Assembly: GCF_016405905.1 (NCBI RefSeq) | Contig: NZ_JAEFCB010000001.1 | Coordinates: 372,001-436,000 of the forward strand | Reading direction: 5' to 3' | Source: Variovorax sp. IB41 | GTDB lineage: Bacteria > Pseudomonadota > Gammaproteobacteria > Burkholderiales > Burkholderiaceae_C | DNA length: 64,000 nucleotides | Part shown: one piece after another, positions 39,220 to 48,977 of the stretch | How the letters are laid out: each line of letters starts with the position of its first letter | Position numbering within the stretch: the stretch's first letter is position 1 | Notes under the pieces: model-generated | Seen by the model: the letters and a program-made list of their open reading frames with translations, nothing else | What the model was told of the DNA's origin: nothing | Databases searched by the model: none | Made by a program: the position numbers and the translations under genes

Positions 39220-40269
39220 TCACTTGTCGGCCTTCCGCGGATCGAGCGCATCGCGCAGCGCGTCGCCCATGAAGGTCAGCAGCATGAGGGTGATGACCAG
39301 GACGCCGAAGGTGGAGAGCGAGATCCACCAGGCGTCGATGCTCGACTTGCCCTGGTTGAGCAATTCGCCCAGCGACGGCGTGCCCGGCGGCACGCCGAGG
39401 CCGAGAAAGTCGAGCGAGGTGAGCGCCAGGATCGCCGCGCTCATGCGGAACGGCAGGAAGGTGACGACGGGCACCATGCTGTTGGGCAGGATGTGGCGCC
39501 ACATGATCTGCAGGTTGCTCACGCCCAGGGCGCGGGCGGCGCGCACGTAGTCCATCTGGCGGTTGCGCAGGAACTCGGCGCGCACGTAGTCGGACAGGGC
39601 CATCCAGCCGAACAGGCTCAAGAGGATCAAGAGCAGCGTCACGCTCGGCTTGAAGATGGCGCTGAAGATGATCAACAGGTAGAGCTCGGGCATCGAGCCC
39701 CAGATCTCGATGAAGCGCTGGAACGCCAGGTCGATCCGGCCCGCGAAGTAGCCCTGCACCGCGCCGGCCGCCACGCCCAGCACCGTGCCGATGACCGTGA
39801 GCGCAAGGGCGAACAGCACGCTCACGCGAAAGCCGTAGATCAGCTGGGCCAGCAGGTCGCGGCCGCGGTCGTCGGTGCCGAGCCAGTTGTCGGCCGAGGG
39901 AGCGGCCGGGCTCGGCGCCTTGGCGAAATAGTTGAGCGTCTTGGCGCCGTAGGTGTTGGGCGCGAAGACTGCCCAGTTGTCGCCCGCGGTGATCCGCTCG
40001 CGGATGAAGGGGTCGAGGTAGTCGGCCGGCGTCTCGAAGTCGCCGCCGAAGGTCTTCTCGGAGTAGTCGCGCAGCACGGGGAAATAGGTTTGCCCCTGGT
40101 AGCGCACGACGAGCGGCTTGTCGGTGGACAGCACCTCGGCAAAGAGGCTCAGCACCACCATCAGCGTGAAGACCACCAGGCTCCAGTAACCAAGCCGGTT
40201 GCGCTTGAAGCGCATCCAGGCGCGGCGGCCGGGCGAGATGTGCGGGGCCGTCTCAGTCGAATTTGACAC
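39220..40269 (-). CDS. yejE: Peptide ABC transporter permease YejE
   Basis: A 349-residue permease with an N-terminal membrane helix, a periplasmic insertion (about 50-130, including T-Y-F-P-V-L-R-D-Y) characteristic of YejE, and the binding-protein-dependent transport core with L-G-T-D-D-R-G-R-D and the EAA-like [11 protein letters not shown]. It starts at GTG 40269, overlapping yejB by 17 bp. Confidence 0.95.
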   Translation of the reverse strand: MSNSTETAPHISPGRRAWMRFKRNRLGYWSLVVFTLMVVLSLFAEVLSTDKPLVVRYQGQTYFPVLRDYSEKTFGGDFETPADYLDPFIRERITAGDNWAVFAPNTYGAKTLNYFAKAPSPAAPSADNWLGTDDRGRDLLAQLIYGFRVSVLFALALTVIGTVLGVAAGAVQGYFAGRIDLAFQRFIEIWGSMPELYLLIIFSAIFKPSVTLLLILLSLFGWMALSDYVRAEFLRNRQMDYVRAARALGVSNLQIMWRHILPNSMVPVVTFLPFRMSAAILALTSLDFLGLGVPPGTPSLGELLNQGKSSIDAWWISLSTFGVLVITLMLLTFMGDALRDALDPRKADK

Positions 40270-41293
40270 GCGGATCCACCCAGACGTAGCAGAGATCGGA
40301 GATCAGCTTGGTCACCAGCCCGATCAGCGTAAAGATGTAGAGGGTGCCCAGCACTACGGGGTAATCGCGCCGGATCACGCTTTCGTAGCCCAGCAGGCCT
40401 AAGCCGTCGAGCGAGAACAGCGTCTCGATGAGCAGCGACCCCGCGAAGAACGAGCCGATGAAAGCCGCCGGCAGCCCGGTGATGATCGGAATGAGCGCAT
40501 TGCGGAACACATGCTTCCAGAGCACCTGCCGCTCGCCCAGCCCCTTGGCGCGCGCGGTCAGCACGTACTGCTTGCGGATTTCCTCGAGGAACGAGTTCTT
40601 GGTCAGCATCGCCGTCACCGCGAAGCTGCCGAGCACCATGGCCGTGACCGGCAAGGTGATGTGCCAGAGGTAGTCGACGATGCGGGCGCCCCAGCTCAGT
40701 TCGTCCCAGTTCGAGGAGGTCAGCCCGCGCAGCGGAAACCACTGCAACTGCCCGCCGAAGATCACCAGCAGCGCCACGCCCAGCACGAAACCCGGAATGG
40801 CGTAGCCGATCAGCACGATCAGCGTGGTGACGAGGTCGAAGCGCGAACCGGCGCGCACCGCCTTGGCCACGCCCAACGGCACCGCCACGCCATAGCTGAT
40901 GAAGAAGGTCCAGAGGCCCAGGCTGATCGACACGGGCAGCTTCTCCAGGATCAGCGTCCACACGTCCTTGTTCTGGAAGAAGCTCTTGCCCAGATCAAAA
41001 CGCGCGAACTGCCCGAGCATCTGCCAGAGGCGCTCGTGCGGTGGTTTGTCGAAACCGTAGAGCGCCTTGATCTGCGCCAGGCGCTTGGGGTCCACCCCCT
41101 GGTTGCCCCGGTAGGAGCCGCCGCCCGATTCGAACCCGCCGCCTCCGCCGCCGACGCCCGCGGTCTTCGCCTCGGCCAGGTACTGCTCCACCGGGCCTCC
41201 GGGCACGAACTGCACCACCGCGAACGTGACCAGCAGCACGCCCAGCAGCGTTGGAATGAACAGCAGCAGCCGCTTGAGGACATAGGAGAGCAT
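40253..41293 (-). CDS. yejB: Peptide ABC transporter permease YejB
   Basis: A 346-residue permease of the DppB/OppB type: L-L-L-F-I-P-T-L-L-G-V-L-L-V-T-F at the start, F-V-P-G-G-P-V near 30, and the EAA-like L-T-A-R-A-K-G-L-G-E-R-Q. A Gly-rich insertion (G-V-G-G-G-G-G-G-F) near 47-55 is unusual but lies in a periplasmic loop. Together with YejE it forms the channel. Confidence 0.95.
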   Translation of the reverse strand: MLSYVLKRLLLFIPTLLGVLLVTFAVVQFVPGGPVEQYLAEAKTAGVGGGGGGFESGGGSYRGNQGVDPKRLAQIKALYGFDKPPHERLWQMLGQFARFDLGKSFFQNKDVWTLILEKLPVSISLGLWTFFISYGVAVPLGVAKAVRAGSRFDLVTTLIVLIGYAIPGFVLGVALLVIFGGQLQWFPLRGLTSSNWDELSWGARIVDYLWHITLPVTAMVLGSFAVTAMLTKNSFLEEIRKQYVLTARAKGLGERQVLWKHVFRNALIPIITGLPAAFIGSFFAGSLLIETLFSLDGLGLLGYESVIRRDYPVVLGTLYIFTLIGLVTKLISDLCYVWVDPRVKFD

Positions 41294-41318
41294 CGACGGG
41301 TTCCTTCTCTTCTATGTT

Positions 41319-43130
41319 CTAGGGCTTGGGCGGCCTGGCCCACCAGGTGCCCATGATCCAGCCCTCGGCGGCGGCATACGGCGGCATCGGCGCCTTGAAC
41401 GCCAGGCGCCAGTCGTCGTACACGACGCGGTGCGAGCTCAGCGTCCACTGGGGAATCAGGTAGTGGCTGTGCATGATGACGCGGTCCAGGGCCCGGCAGG
41501 CGGGCAGCAGTTCGGCTTTGGTGTCGGCATCGACGATGTCCTTGAGCAAGGCATCGACTGCTGGCGTCGATACGCCCATGTAGTTGCCCGAGCTCTCCGT
41601 CTTGGCCGCCTTGCTGCCGAAGATTTCGAGCAGCTGCTGGCCCGGGTTGTTGGTGCCGGGGAAATTGATGGTGGTGATGTCGAATTCGAACCGATCGAGC
41701 CGCTCCTGGTAGAGCGCGAAATCGACGGACGAGAAATTGAGCGCGATGCCCAGCTTCTCGAGATTGCGCACCCACGGCGACACGGTGCGCACGCCGCCTT
41801 CCCTGCTGTCCAGGTACTCCAGCGTCATGGCCTCGCCCTTGGCGTTGCGCAGCGCGCCGTCGCGGTATTCCCAGCCGGCTTCCTTGAGCAGTTCGCGCGC
41901 GCGGCGCAGGTTGTTGCGCAGCGACTGGTCCGCGCCCTCGGTCGTGGGCGGCGTGTACATCGGGCCGAAGCTCGCGTCGGGAATCTTGCCGCGCCAGCGT
42001 TCGAGCAGGGCTTTTTCTTCTGGAGAAGGCAGGCCTTGCGCTTCGCAGTCGGTGTTGCCGAACAGGTCCTTCACGCGTGGATAGCCGCCGTAGAACATCT
42101 GGCGGTTCATCCACTCGTAGTCCAGCGCCAGCCCGAGCGCCTCGCGCACGCGCGGGTCCTTGAGCTTGTCCCGCCGGCTGTTGAGCACGTAGCTCTGGAA
42201 GCCCGCGGGCTTCTTGTGCTGGAACTCGTGCTTGATGAGTTCGCCGGTGTCGAAGCGCTTGCCGGTCACCCGCCGCGCCCAGTCGCCGGCCGAGTAGAAG
42301 CTCATCATGTCGAACTCGCCGGCCTTCAGCGCCTCCAGGCGCGCCGTGTTGTCCTTGTAGATCTTGACGGTGATGCGGTCGAAGTTGTAGCTGCCGCGGT
42401 TCACCGCGAGGTTGCGGCCCCAGTAGCCGGGGTCGCGCACGTAGGTGATGTCTTTGCCGAAGCGCACCGGCCCGATCCTGTAGGCGCCGCTGCCGATGGG
42501 GACGTCCATCACCACCTGGTCGAAGGGCTTGGCCTTGCCGTTCTCCACGCCCCAGTCGCGGCTGAAGACCGGCAGGCTGCCCACGGTGAGCGGCAGTTCG
42601 CGGTTCGGCGTCTTGAAGCGAAAGCGGATGGTGCGCGCGTCGAGTACGTCGGCGCCCTCGACCTCCTGCAGCAGCGTCTTGTAGCCCGGCGCGGTGAAGG
42701 GGCCGATCAACGTGTCGTAGCTGTGCTTCACATCGGCCGCCTCGACCGGCTTGCCGTTGTGGAACTTCGCCTCGGGCCGCAGGCGAAAGGTCACGCTGCG
42801 GCGGTCGGGCGCGACCGCGATGTCCTCGGCCAGCAATCCGTAGCCCGAGGCGGTTTCGTCCATCGAACCGGCCAGCAGCGTCTCGAAGATGAGGCTGTCC
42901 AGGTAGGCCGGCGCCGTGCCCTTGATGGTGAACGGGTTGTACTTGTCGAAGGTGGAAACGCGCAGGTTGCTCACCAGGCGCAGCTCGCCCCCCTTGGGCG
43001 CGTCGGGGTTGACGTAGTCGAAGGCGGTGAAGCCGGGGGCGTACTTCAGGTCGTCCCAGAGTGCATAGCCATGCGCCGCCCACGCGGGAGCCGCACACAC
43101 CAACAACCACCAGACCCGAAGAAACCGCAT
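41319..43130 (-). CDS. yejA: Extracellular peptide-binding protein YejA
   Basis: A 603-residue SBP_bac_5-family periplasmic binding protein with a signal peptide (residues 1-18, cleaved at A-W-A-A). [11 protein letters not shown] and [12 protein letters not shown] near residues 20-47 are YejA hallmarks. ATG 43130 gives a clean signal peptide; in-frame ATGs further upstream run into the fabI gene. Its start lies only 37 bp from the divergent fabI start. Confidence 0.95.
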   Translation of the reverse strand: MRFLRVWWLLVCAAPAWAAHGYALWDDLKYAPGFTAFDYVNPDAPKGGELRLVSNLRVSTFDKYNPFTIKGTAPAYLDSLIFETLLAGSMDETASGYGLLAEDIAVAPDRRSVTFRLRPEAKFHNGKPVEAADVKHSYDTLIGPFTAPGYKTLLQEVEGADVLDARTIRFRFKTPNRELPLTVGSLPVFSRDWGVENGKAKPFDQVVMDVPIGSGAYRIGPVRFGKDITYVRDPGYWGRNLAVNRGSYNFDRITVKIYKDNTARLEALKAGEFDMMSFYSAGDWARRVTGKRFDTGELIKHEFQHKKPAGFQSYVLNSRRDKLKDPRVREALGLALDYEWMNRQMFYGGYPRVKDLFGNTDCEAQGLPSPEEKALLERWRGKIPDASFGPMYTPPTTEGADQSLRNNLRRARELLKEAGWEYRDGALRNAKGEAMTLEYLDSREGGVRTVSPWVRNLEKLGIALNFSSVDFALYQERLDRFEFDITTINFPGTNNPGQQLLEIFGSKAAKTESSGNYMGVSTPAVDALLKDIVDADTKAELLPACRALDRVIMHSHYLIPQWTLSSHRVVYDDWRLAFKAPMPPYAAAEGWIMGTWWARPPKP

Positions 43131-43167
43131 GCGAGAATTCTGCCCAAGATTTTCACGAGGCAATTTC

Positions 43168-43950
43168 ATGAGCTTTCTTTCCGGCAAAAAACTGTTGATC
43201 ACCGGCGTGTTGAGCAATCGCTCGATCGCTTACGGCATCGCCAAGGCGTGCCACGAACAAGGTGCGGAGCTCGCCTTCAGTTATGTCGGCGAACGATTCA
43301 AGGACCGTATCACCGAATATGCCGCAGACTTCGGCTCGAACCTGATTTTTGATTGCGACGTGGGCGACGACGCCCAGATCGACAAGCTCTTCGCCGACCT
43401 CGCCCAGACCTGGCCGAAGTTCGACGGCTTCGTGCACAGCATCGGCTTCGCCCCGCGCGAAGCCATCGCCGGCGACTTCCTCGATGGCCTCTCGCGCGAA
43501 GGCTTCCGGATCGCACACGACATCAGCGCCTACAGCTTCCCGGCGATGGCCAAGGCGGCCCTGCCCTACCTGAACGACAAGTCGGCCCTGCTCACGCTGA
43601 CCTACCTGGGCGCCGAGCGGGCGCTGCCCAACTACAACACCATGGGCCTGGCCAAGGCCTCGCTCGAAGCCTCGGTGCGCTACACCGCGTCGTCGCTGGG
43701 GCCCAAGGGCATGCGCGTGAACGGCATCAGCGCCGGCCCCATCAAGACGCTGGCCGCGAGCGGCATCAAGGGCTTCGGCAAGATGCTGGCCGCCGTGGCC
43801 GACGCCTCGCCGATCCGCCGCAACGTGACGATCGAGGAAGTGGGCAACGTCGCCGCCTTCCTGCTGAGCGACCTGGCCAGCGGCGTGACGGCCGAGATCA
43901 CCTACGTGGACGGCGGCTTCAGCAACGTCGTCGGGGGCATGGCGGAGTAA
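43168..43950 (+). CDS. fabI: Enoyl-[acyl-carrier-protein] reductase (NADH)
   Basis: A 260-residue short-chain dehydrogenase-type enzyme that completes each round of fatty-acid elongation. Cofactor segment G-V-L-S-N-R-S-I-A at 13-21; catalytic Tyr146, Tyr156 and Lys163 in the Y-x9-Y-x6-K spacing of FabI. It is the classical triclosan target. GAGG precedes the ATG. Promoter elements must overlap the start of yejA. Confidence 0.98.
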   Translation: MSFLSGKKLLITGVLSNRSIAYGIAKACHEQGAELAFSYVGERFKDRITEYAADFGSNLIFDCDVGDDAQIDKLFADLAQTWPKFDGFVHSIGFAPREAIAGDFLDGLSREGFRIAHDISAYSFPAMAKAALPYLNDKSALLTLTYLGAERALPNYNTMGLAKASLEASVRYTASSLGPKGMRVNGISAGPIKTLAASGIKGFGKMLAAVADASPIRRNVTIEEVGNVAAFLLSDLASGVTAEITYVDGGFSNVVGGMAE

Positions 43951-43976
43951 GCCTGCCTTCTGTCCGAAGGACAGCG

Positions 43977-43995
43977 GCGATCGTCGAACGATCGC
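43977..43995. terminator. Hairpin after fabI
   Basis: GCGATCGT and ACGATCGC form a perfect 8-bp stem with a CGA loop 27 bp after the fabI stop. There is no T-run, so it is at best a weak or Rho-assisted terminator or an RNA-stabilising hairpin. Confidence 0.4.
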
Positions 43996-44020
43996 TGGTC
44001 GCTACCCATTGAATGGCATC

Positions 44021-44875
44021 GTGCTGAATCGACGTTCCCTCCTGCTCGCGGCTCTGGGCGCGGCCCTGGCCGCCCCGGCGCTCGCGCGCAATGCCGCGCC
44101 TTCGCTGATGCTGGCCGACGTCTACCGCCCCGGCATGTCGCTGGCCGACTACTGGGTCAGCGAAAAATACGACGGCGTGCGTGGCTACTGGGACGGCAAG
44201 CAGCTCTGGACGCGCGGCGGCGAGCCCGTCGCGGCGCCCGCCTGGTTCATCGCGTCGCTGCCCAGGCAACCGCTCGACGGCGAGTTGTGGGCCGGCCGCG
44301 GCCGCTTTGCGCACGCGGTGTCCACCGTGCGCAGCCAGACACCGAACGACGTCGCCTGGCGCGAGATGCGCTTCATGGTGTTCGACATGCCGGCCCAGCC
44401 TGGCGACTTCACGACGCGCCTGGCAGCCTTGCGCCGGCTGCTGCCGATCACCGATGCGCCGTGGGTCACCCTCGTGCCGCAGGAGCGCGCCACCACCGAG
44501 GCCGAGCTGCAGGCCCTGCTCGACAAGACGGTGAAGATGGGCGGCGAAGGCCTGGTGCTGCACCGCGGCGGCTCGCTCTACCGGGGCGAGCGCAACCACG
44601 ACCTGCTCAAGTTCAAGCCCTACGACGATGCCGAGGCCCGCGTGGTCGGCCACGTGACCGGCAAGGGCCGCAACAGCGCGCGGCTCGGCGCGCTGATCGT
44701 CGAGACGCCCGAAGGCAAGCGCTTTCGCATCGGCAGCGGCCTGACCGATGCCGACCGCGAGCACCCGCCCGCCATCGGCAGCTGGGTCACCTACCGCTTC
44801 AACGGCACGAATGCCAGCGGCCTGCCCCGGTTCGCGCGCTTCATGCGGGTGCGCGAAGACGCCCCGCACTCCTGA
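44021..44875 (+). CDS. ligE: ATP-dependent DNA ligase, probably periplasmic (LigE type)
   Basis: A 284-residue minimal ATP-dependent ligase. Residues 1-23 are a signal sequence with twin Arg (L-N-R-R-S-L-L-L-A-A-L-G, ending A-P-A-L-A-R). Motif I, K-Y-D-G, lies near residues 49-52, with Lys49 the AMP-accepting residue; later motifs include L-D-G-E-L-W, G-G-E-G-L-V-L-H and L-L-K-F-K-P. No separate DNA-binding domain is present, typical of Lig E, thought to seal DNA outside the cytoplasm, for instance during DNA uptake. Start codon is GTG 44021; an in-frame TTG at 44009 is the alternative. Confidence 0.88.
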   Translation: MLNRRSLLLAALGAALAAPALARNAAPSLMLADVYRPGMSLADYWVSEKYDGVRGYWDGKQLWTRGGEPVAAPAWFIASLPRQPLDGELWAGRGRFAHAVSTVRSQTPNDVAWREMRFMVFDMPAQPGDFTTRLAALRRLLPITDAPWVTLVPQERATTEAELQALLDKTVKMGGEGLVLHRGGSLYRGERNHDLLKFKPYDDAEARVVGHVTGKGRNSARLGALIVETPEGKRFRIGSGLTDADREHPPAIGSWVTYRFNGTNASGLPRFARFMRVREDAPHS

Positions 44876-44881
44876 ACGACA

Positions 44882-47191
44882 TCAGCCGGCCCTGCGCACG
44901 CAGTCGGCGTAGTAGCGCTTCTTGCCCGTCTCGTCGACGCGCGCCACGAGGCCGTGGATGTCGGTCTCGAAGCCCGGGCACTGCAGGTTGAATTCGCGCG
45001 AGAACTTCAGGTAGTCGACGATCTTCTTGTTGAACACTTCGCCCGGAATCAGGAGCGGAATGCCCGGCGGGTACGGCGTGATCAGGCTGGTCGTGATGCG
45101 GCCTTCGAGCTCGTCGATCTCCACGCGCTCGGTCTTGCGGTGCGCGATGTGCGCGAAGGCGTCGCTCGGCTTCATGGCCGGCGTGAGGTCGCTCAGGTAC
45201 ATCTCGGTGGTCAGGCGCGCCACGTCGTAGCGGGCGTAGAGCTGGTGGATGTGCTGGCACAGGTCGCGCAGGCCCAGGCGCTCGTAGCCCGGGTGCTGCT
45301 GGCAGAACTCGGGAAGGATTCGCCACATCGGCTGGTTGCGCGCGTAGTCGTCCTTGAACTGCTGCAGCGCCGTGAGCAGCGTGTTCCAGCGGCCCTTGGT
45401 GATGCCGATGGTGAACATGATGAAGAAGCTGTACAGGCCCGTCTTCTCCACGATCACGCCGTGCTCGGCGAGGAACTTGGTCACCACGCTCGCGGGAATG
45501 CCGGTCTCGGCGAAGTTGCCTTCCAGGTCGAGGCCGGGCGTCACGATGGTCGACTTGATCGGGTCGAGCATGTTGAAGCCGTCGGCCAGGTCGCCGAAGC
45601 CGTGCCAGTTGCGCGGCGTGTTCTTGTTCTTGCCGCGCTTGGAGGTCTGGCCTTCCTTCTCGCCCTTCATGATCCAGTCGTCGGCGCGGCCGATGCCTTC
45701 GTCGACGAGCTTCTCGGGGCCCCAGACCTTGAACCACCACTCGTCCTTGCCGAACTCTTCTTCGACCTTGCGCATGGCGCGGCGGAAGTCGAGCGCCTCC
45801 AGGATGCTTTCCTCCACCAGCGCGGTGCCGCCGGGCGGCTCCATCATGGCGGCGGCCACGTCGCAGCTGGCGATGATCGCGTACTGCGGGCTGGTGGACG
45901 AGTGCATCAGGTAGGCCTCGTTGAAGAGGTCGCGGTCGAGCGCGCGGTTCTGCGAGTCCTGCACGAGCACGTGGCTGGCCTGGCTGATGCCGGCCAGCAG
46001 CTTGTGGGTGGACTGCGTGGCGAACACCAGCGAATCCTTGGGCCGCACGCGGCGCTTGCCCATCGCGTGGTAGGCGCCGTAGAACGGGTGGAAGGCGGCG
46101 TGCGGCAGCCAGGCCTCGTCGAAGTGCAGCGTGTCGACGTAGCCGTCGAGCATGTTCTTGATGGTCTCGGTGTTGTAGATCACGCCGTCGTAGGTCGACT
46201 GGGTGAGCGTCATCACGCGCGGCTTGACCTTCTCGTGGTCCACGTCCGCCAAGAGCGGATTGGCCTTGATCTTGGCCTTGATGGCGCTCTGCTCGAACTC
46301 GCTCTTGGGGATCGGGCCGATGATGCCGAAGTGATTGCGCGTGGGCTTCATGAACACGGGAATCGCGCCGGTCATGATGATCGCGTGCAGGATCGACTTG
46401 TGGCAGTTGCGGTCCACCACCACCACGTCGTCAGGGGCCACCGTGTGGTGCCACACCATCTTGTTGCTGGTGCTGGTGCCGTTGGTCACGAAGAAGCAAT
46501 GGTCGGCATTGAAGATGCGCGCGGCATTGCGTTCGCTGGCCGCCACCGGGCCGGTGTGGTCGAGCAGTTGGCCCAGCTCTTCCACCGCGTTGCAGACGTC
46601 GGCGCGCAGCATGTTCTCGCCGAAGAACTGGTGGAACATGCGGCCCACCGGGCTCTTGAGAAACGCCACGCCGCCCGAGTGGCCGGGGCAATGCCAGGAG
46701 TACGAGCCGTCTTCCGCGTAATCGATCAGCGCCCTGAAGAACGGCGGCTGCACGCCTTCCAGATAGCTCTTGGCCTCGCGGATGATGTGGCGCGCCACGA
46801 ACTCCGGCGTGTCCTCGAACATGTGGATGAAGCCGTGCAGTTCCCGCAGGATGTCGTTGGGGATGTGGCGCGCGGTCTTGGTCTCGCCGTAGATGTAGAT
46901 GGGCACATCCGCGTTCTTGCGCCGCACCTCGCCGATGAAGGTGCGCAGGTTCAGCACAGCCGGATCGAGGTCGGGGCCAACGGTGAACTCCTCGTCGTCG
47001 ATCGACAGGATGAAGGCGCTGGCGCGGCTTTGCTGCTGCGCGAACTGGCTCAGGTCGCCGTAGCTGGTGACGCCCAGCACCTCGAAGCCCTCGCTTTCGA
47101 AGGCCTGCGCGAGCGCGCGAATGCCGAGGCCCGAGGTGTTTTCGGAGCGGAAGTCCTCGTCGATGATGACGATGGGAAAGCGGAATTTCAT
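44882..47191 (-). CDS. Arginine/lysine/ornithine decarboxylase (fold-type I, acid-response type)
   Basis: A 769-residue PLP decarboxylase of the large prokaryotic family that includes AdiA, CadA and SpeC. The N-terminal receiver-like wing covers about 1-135; the PLP core has H-C-P-G-H-S-G-G near 167-174, H-F-D-E-A-W near 356-361 and Lys397 in S-T-H-K-L-L-A; a C-terminal domain follows. The reaction removes CO2 from a basic amino acid to give agmatine, cadaverine or putrescine; specificity is not readable here. No antiporter gene lies next to it, so a biosynthetic role is as likely as acid resistance. Convergent with ligE, 6 bp apart. Confidence 0.92.
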   Translation of the reverse strand: MKFRFPIVIIDEDFRSENTSGLGIRALAQAFESEGFEVLGVTSYGDLSQFAQQQSRASAFILSIDDEEFTVGPDLDPAVLNLRTFIGEVRRKNADVPIYIYGETKTARHIPNDILRELHGFIHMFEDTPEFVARHIIREAKSYLEGVQPPFFRALIDYAEDGSYSWHCPGHSGGVAFLKSPVGRMFHQFFGENMLRADVCNAVEELGQLLDHTGPVAASERNAARIFNADHCFFVTNGTSTSNKMVWHHTVAPDDVVVVDRNCHKSILHAIIMTGAIPVFMKPTRNHFGIIGPIPKSEFEQSAIKAKIKANPLLADVDHEKVKPRVMTLTQSTYDGVIYNTETIKNMLDGYVDTLHFDEAWLPHAAFHPFYGAYHAMGKRRVRPKDSLVFATQSTHKLLAGISQASHVLVQDSQNRALDRDLFNEAYLMHSSTSPQYAIIASCDVAAAMMEPPGGTALVEESILEALDFRRAMRKVEEEFGKDEWWFKVWGPEKLVDEGIGRADDWIMKGEKEGQTSKRGKNKNTPRNWHGFGDLADGFNMLDPIKSTIVTPGLDLEGNFAETGIPASVVTKFLAEHGVIVEKTGLYSFFIMFTIGITKGRWNTLLTALQQFKDDYARNQPMWRILPEFCQQHPGYERLGLRDLCQHIHQLYARYDVARLTTEMYLSDLTPAMKPSDAFAHIAHRKTERVEIDELEGRITTSLITPYPPGIPLLIPGEVFNKKIVDYLKFSREFNLQCPGFETDIHGLVARVDETGKKRYYADCVRRAG

Positions 47192-47287
47192 GAGCGGGGC
47201 TCCGGACAGGCAATGAGGCGCGAAGTGTACGGAATTCAGATGAAGGATTTGGTCAGCCTCGTGCAAGACATTCGGGCGATGGCGGCA

Positions 47288-47349
47288 TGAGGCACGCCCC
47301 TGGCGCCAGTACCCCTACGTGGGGCAAGCGCTTGGCGCCGTATGCCTCA
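47288..47349. other. Nested stem-loop in the decarboxylase/nfeD gap
   Basis: Between the divergent genes lies a nested set of perfect complements: TGAGGCA (47288-47294) with TGCCTCA (47343-47349), GGCGCCA (47302-47308) with TGGCGCC (47333-47339), and CCCC (47312-47315) with GGGG (47321-47324). Together these could fold into one long interrupted hairpin. It may be a leader structure of nfeD, whose start is 40 bp further on, or simply a repeat. No T-run follows. Confidence 0.4.
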
Positions 47350-47388
47350 GAATGGCGCGCATCGAACAAGCAAAAAAGAGGAGTTGTC

Positions 47389-47814
47389 ATGGCGAATTCC
47401 ACCATCTGGTGGCTGATCGCGGGCGCAGCCATCGTGGTCGAGCTGCTCTCGGGCACGGTGTACCTGCTGCTGCTGGCGGCCGGCTTCGCGGCCGCGGCAA
47501 TCGCAGCGCACCTGGGCTTCGGCACCATCACCCAATTGATCGTCGCGGCCGTGATCGGCGTGGGTGCCGTGCTGGTCTGGTACTCGATCCAGCGCAAGCG
47601 TCCGCGGGCCGCGGCCGCCGGCACCAACCGTGACGTGAACCTGGACATCGGTGAGAGCGTGCATGTCGATGCATGGAACGCCGACGGCACCGCCACCGTG
47701 CGCTATCGCGGCGCCCAATGGACCGTCGTGCAGCGCGCGGGCCATGCGCCCTCCACGGGCGAGCACCGCGTGGTCGAGGTGGTCGGCAGCCGCCTCGTCG
47801 TCGACAAGATCTAG
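47389..47814 (+). CDS. NfeD-family membrane protein
   Basis: A 141-residue protein with two or three N-terminal membrane helices (W-W-L-I-A-G-A-A-I-V-V-E-L-L-S-G near 7-22) and a C-terminal OB-fold domain (V-D-A-W-N-A-D-G-T-A-T-V-R-Y-R-G-A-Q-W). NfeD proteins pair with SPFH/stomatin proteins and influence membrane protein quality or microdomains. AGAGGAG precedes the ATG. The SPFH gene follows by 36 bp. Confidence 0.92.
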   Translation: MANSTIWWLIAGAAIVVELLSGTVYLLLLAAGFAAAAIAAHLGFGTITQLIVAAVIGVGAVLVWYSIQRKRPRAAAAGTNRDVNLDIGESVHVDAWNADGTATVRYRGAQWTVVQRAGHAPSTGEHRVVEVVGSRLVVDKI

Positions 47815-47850
47815 TCAACAGAGAACAGAGCTTAGAAAAGGAAGAGCACC

Positions 47851-48780
47851 ATGGAATTCTCGGTCCCCCTCATCATCCTGGTCATTGCGATCATCTTCAT
47901 CAGCCAGTCGGTCAAGTTCGTGCCGCAGCAGAACGCCTGGGTGCGCGAGCGCCTGGGCAAGTACCACGGCACCATGACGCCAGGGCCCAATTTCCTGATC
48001 CCGTTCATCGACCGGGTGGCCTACAAGCACAGCCTGAAGGAAATCCCGCTCGACGTGCCGAGCCAGATCTGCATCACGCGCGACAACACGCAGCTGCAGG
48101 TCGACGGCATCCTCTACTTCCAGGTGACCGACCCGATGCGCGCGAGCTACGGCTCGTCGAACTACATCGTGGCGGTGACGCAGCTGGCGCAAACGTCGCT
48201 GCGCAGCGTGATCGGCAAGCTCGAGCTCGACAAGACCTTCGAGGAACGCGACGTCATCAACGCCCAGGTGGTGGCCGCGATCGACGAGGCTGCGCTCAAC
48301 TGGGGTGTGAAGGTGTTGCGCTACGAAATCAAGGACCTGACGCCGCCCAAGGAAATCCTCTTGGCCATGCAAGCGCAGATCACCGCCGAGCGCGGCAAGC
48401 GCGCGCTGATCGCGGCCTCGGAAGGCCGCCGGCAAGAGCAGATCAACATCGCCACCGGCGAGCGCGAGGCCTTCATCGCCCGCTCCGAAGGCGAGAAGCA
48501 GGCGCAGATCAACAATGCCCAGGGCGAAGCCGCCGCCATCACGGCCGTGGCCACCGCGACGGCGGACGCCATCGAGCGCGTGGCGGCCGCCATCCAGCAG
48601 CCGGGCGGCGAACAGGCCGTGCAGCTGAAGGTGGCCGAGCGCGCGGTCGATGCTTACGGCAAGGTCGCGGCCGATTCCAAGACCACGCTGATCGTGCCGA
48701 GCAACATGAGCGAGACCGCCGCGCTCATCGCCTCGGCGATGCGCATGGTTCAGGCCGGCAAGCCGTCGAATCCGAGTTGA
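47851..48780 (+). CDS. SPFH-domain membrane protein (QmcA/stomatin-like)
   Basis: A 309-residue protein: an N-terminal membrane anchor (about 5-20), the SPFH domain (F-V-P-Q-Q-N-A-W-V-R-E-R-L-G-K; A-L-N-W-G-V-K-V-L-R-Y-E-I-K-D-L), and a long Ala/Glu-rich coiled coil (E-R-E-A-F-I-A-R-S-E-G-E-K) for oligomerisation. It is expected to form large rings or cages with NfeD and perhaps to modulate the FtsH protease, as QmcA does. Operon with nfeD. Confidence 0.93.
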   Translation: MEFSVPLIILVIAIIFISQSVKFVPQQNAWVRERLGKYHGTMTPGPNFLIPFIDRVAYKHSLKEIPLDVPSQICITRDNTQLQVDGILYFQVTDPMRASYGSSNYIVAVTQLAQTSLRSVIGKLELDKTFEERDVINAQVVAAIDEAALNWGVKVLRYEIKDLTPPKEILLAMQAQITAERGKRALIAASEGRRQEQINIATGEREAFIARSEGEKQAQINNAQGEAAAITAVATATADAIERVAAAIQQPGGEQAVQLKVAERAVDAYGKVAADSKTTLIVPSNMSETAALIASAMRMVQAGKPSNPS

Positions 48781-48785
48781 GCGAC

Positions 48786-48794
48786 TGCTATAAT
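48786..48794 (+). promoter_or_regulatory. Extended -10 promoter of tRNA-Ser
   Basis: TGCTATAAT is a consensus extended -10 element (TGn-TATAAT) 10 bp upstream of the mature tRNA. No good -35 hexamer is present at the expected spacing, consistent with dependence on the extended element. Confidence 0.8.
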
Positions 48795-48804
48795 CGAGGG
48801 CTCA

Positions 48805-48895
48805 GGAGCGGTGGATGAGCGGTTTAAGTCGCACGCCTGGAAAGCGTGTGAGGGTTAATAGCCCTCCGCGGGTTCGAATCCCGCCTGCTCCGCCA
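48805..48895 (+). tRNA. tRNA-Ser (anticodon GGA)
   Basis: A 91-base class II tRNA. Acceptor arm GGAGCGG pairs with CTGCTCC (one G-U); anticodon stem CACGC/GCGTG encloses the loop CTGGAAA, giving anticodon GGA; a long variable arm (GAGGG...CCCTC type) marks serine; the T-loop is GGTTCGAATCC; and CCA is encoded. It reads UCC and UCU codons. Confidence 0.97.
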
Positions 48896-48943
48896 GAGAT
48901 TGATTGTTCGTAACCGTTCACGAACATGCAGAGAGACAGCAAG

Positions 48944-48977
48944 AAGCCCAAGTCGCCACAAGCACTTGGGCTTTTTT
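48944..48977 (+). terminator. Rho-independent terminator after tRNA-Ser
   Basis: AAGCCCAAGT and ACTTGGGCTT form a perfect 10-bp stem with a 10-base loop followed by TTTT. The next 130 bp up to the coiled-coil gene show nothing more than its probable promoter. Confidence 0.92.

Noticed and set aside
44954..47290. 778-codon open frame on the plus strand opposite the decarboxylase
   Set aside because: Rich in His, Val and Arg as expected of antisense GC-biased sequence; the minus strand has a full PLP decarboxylase with intact motifs.
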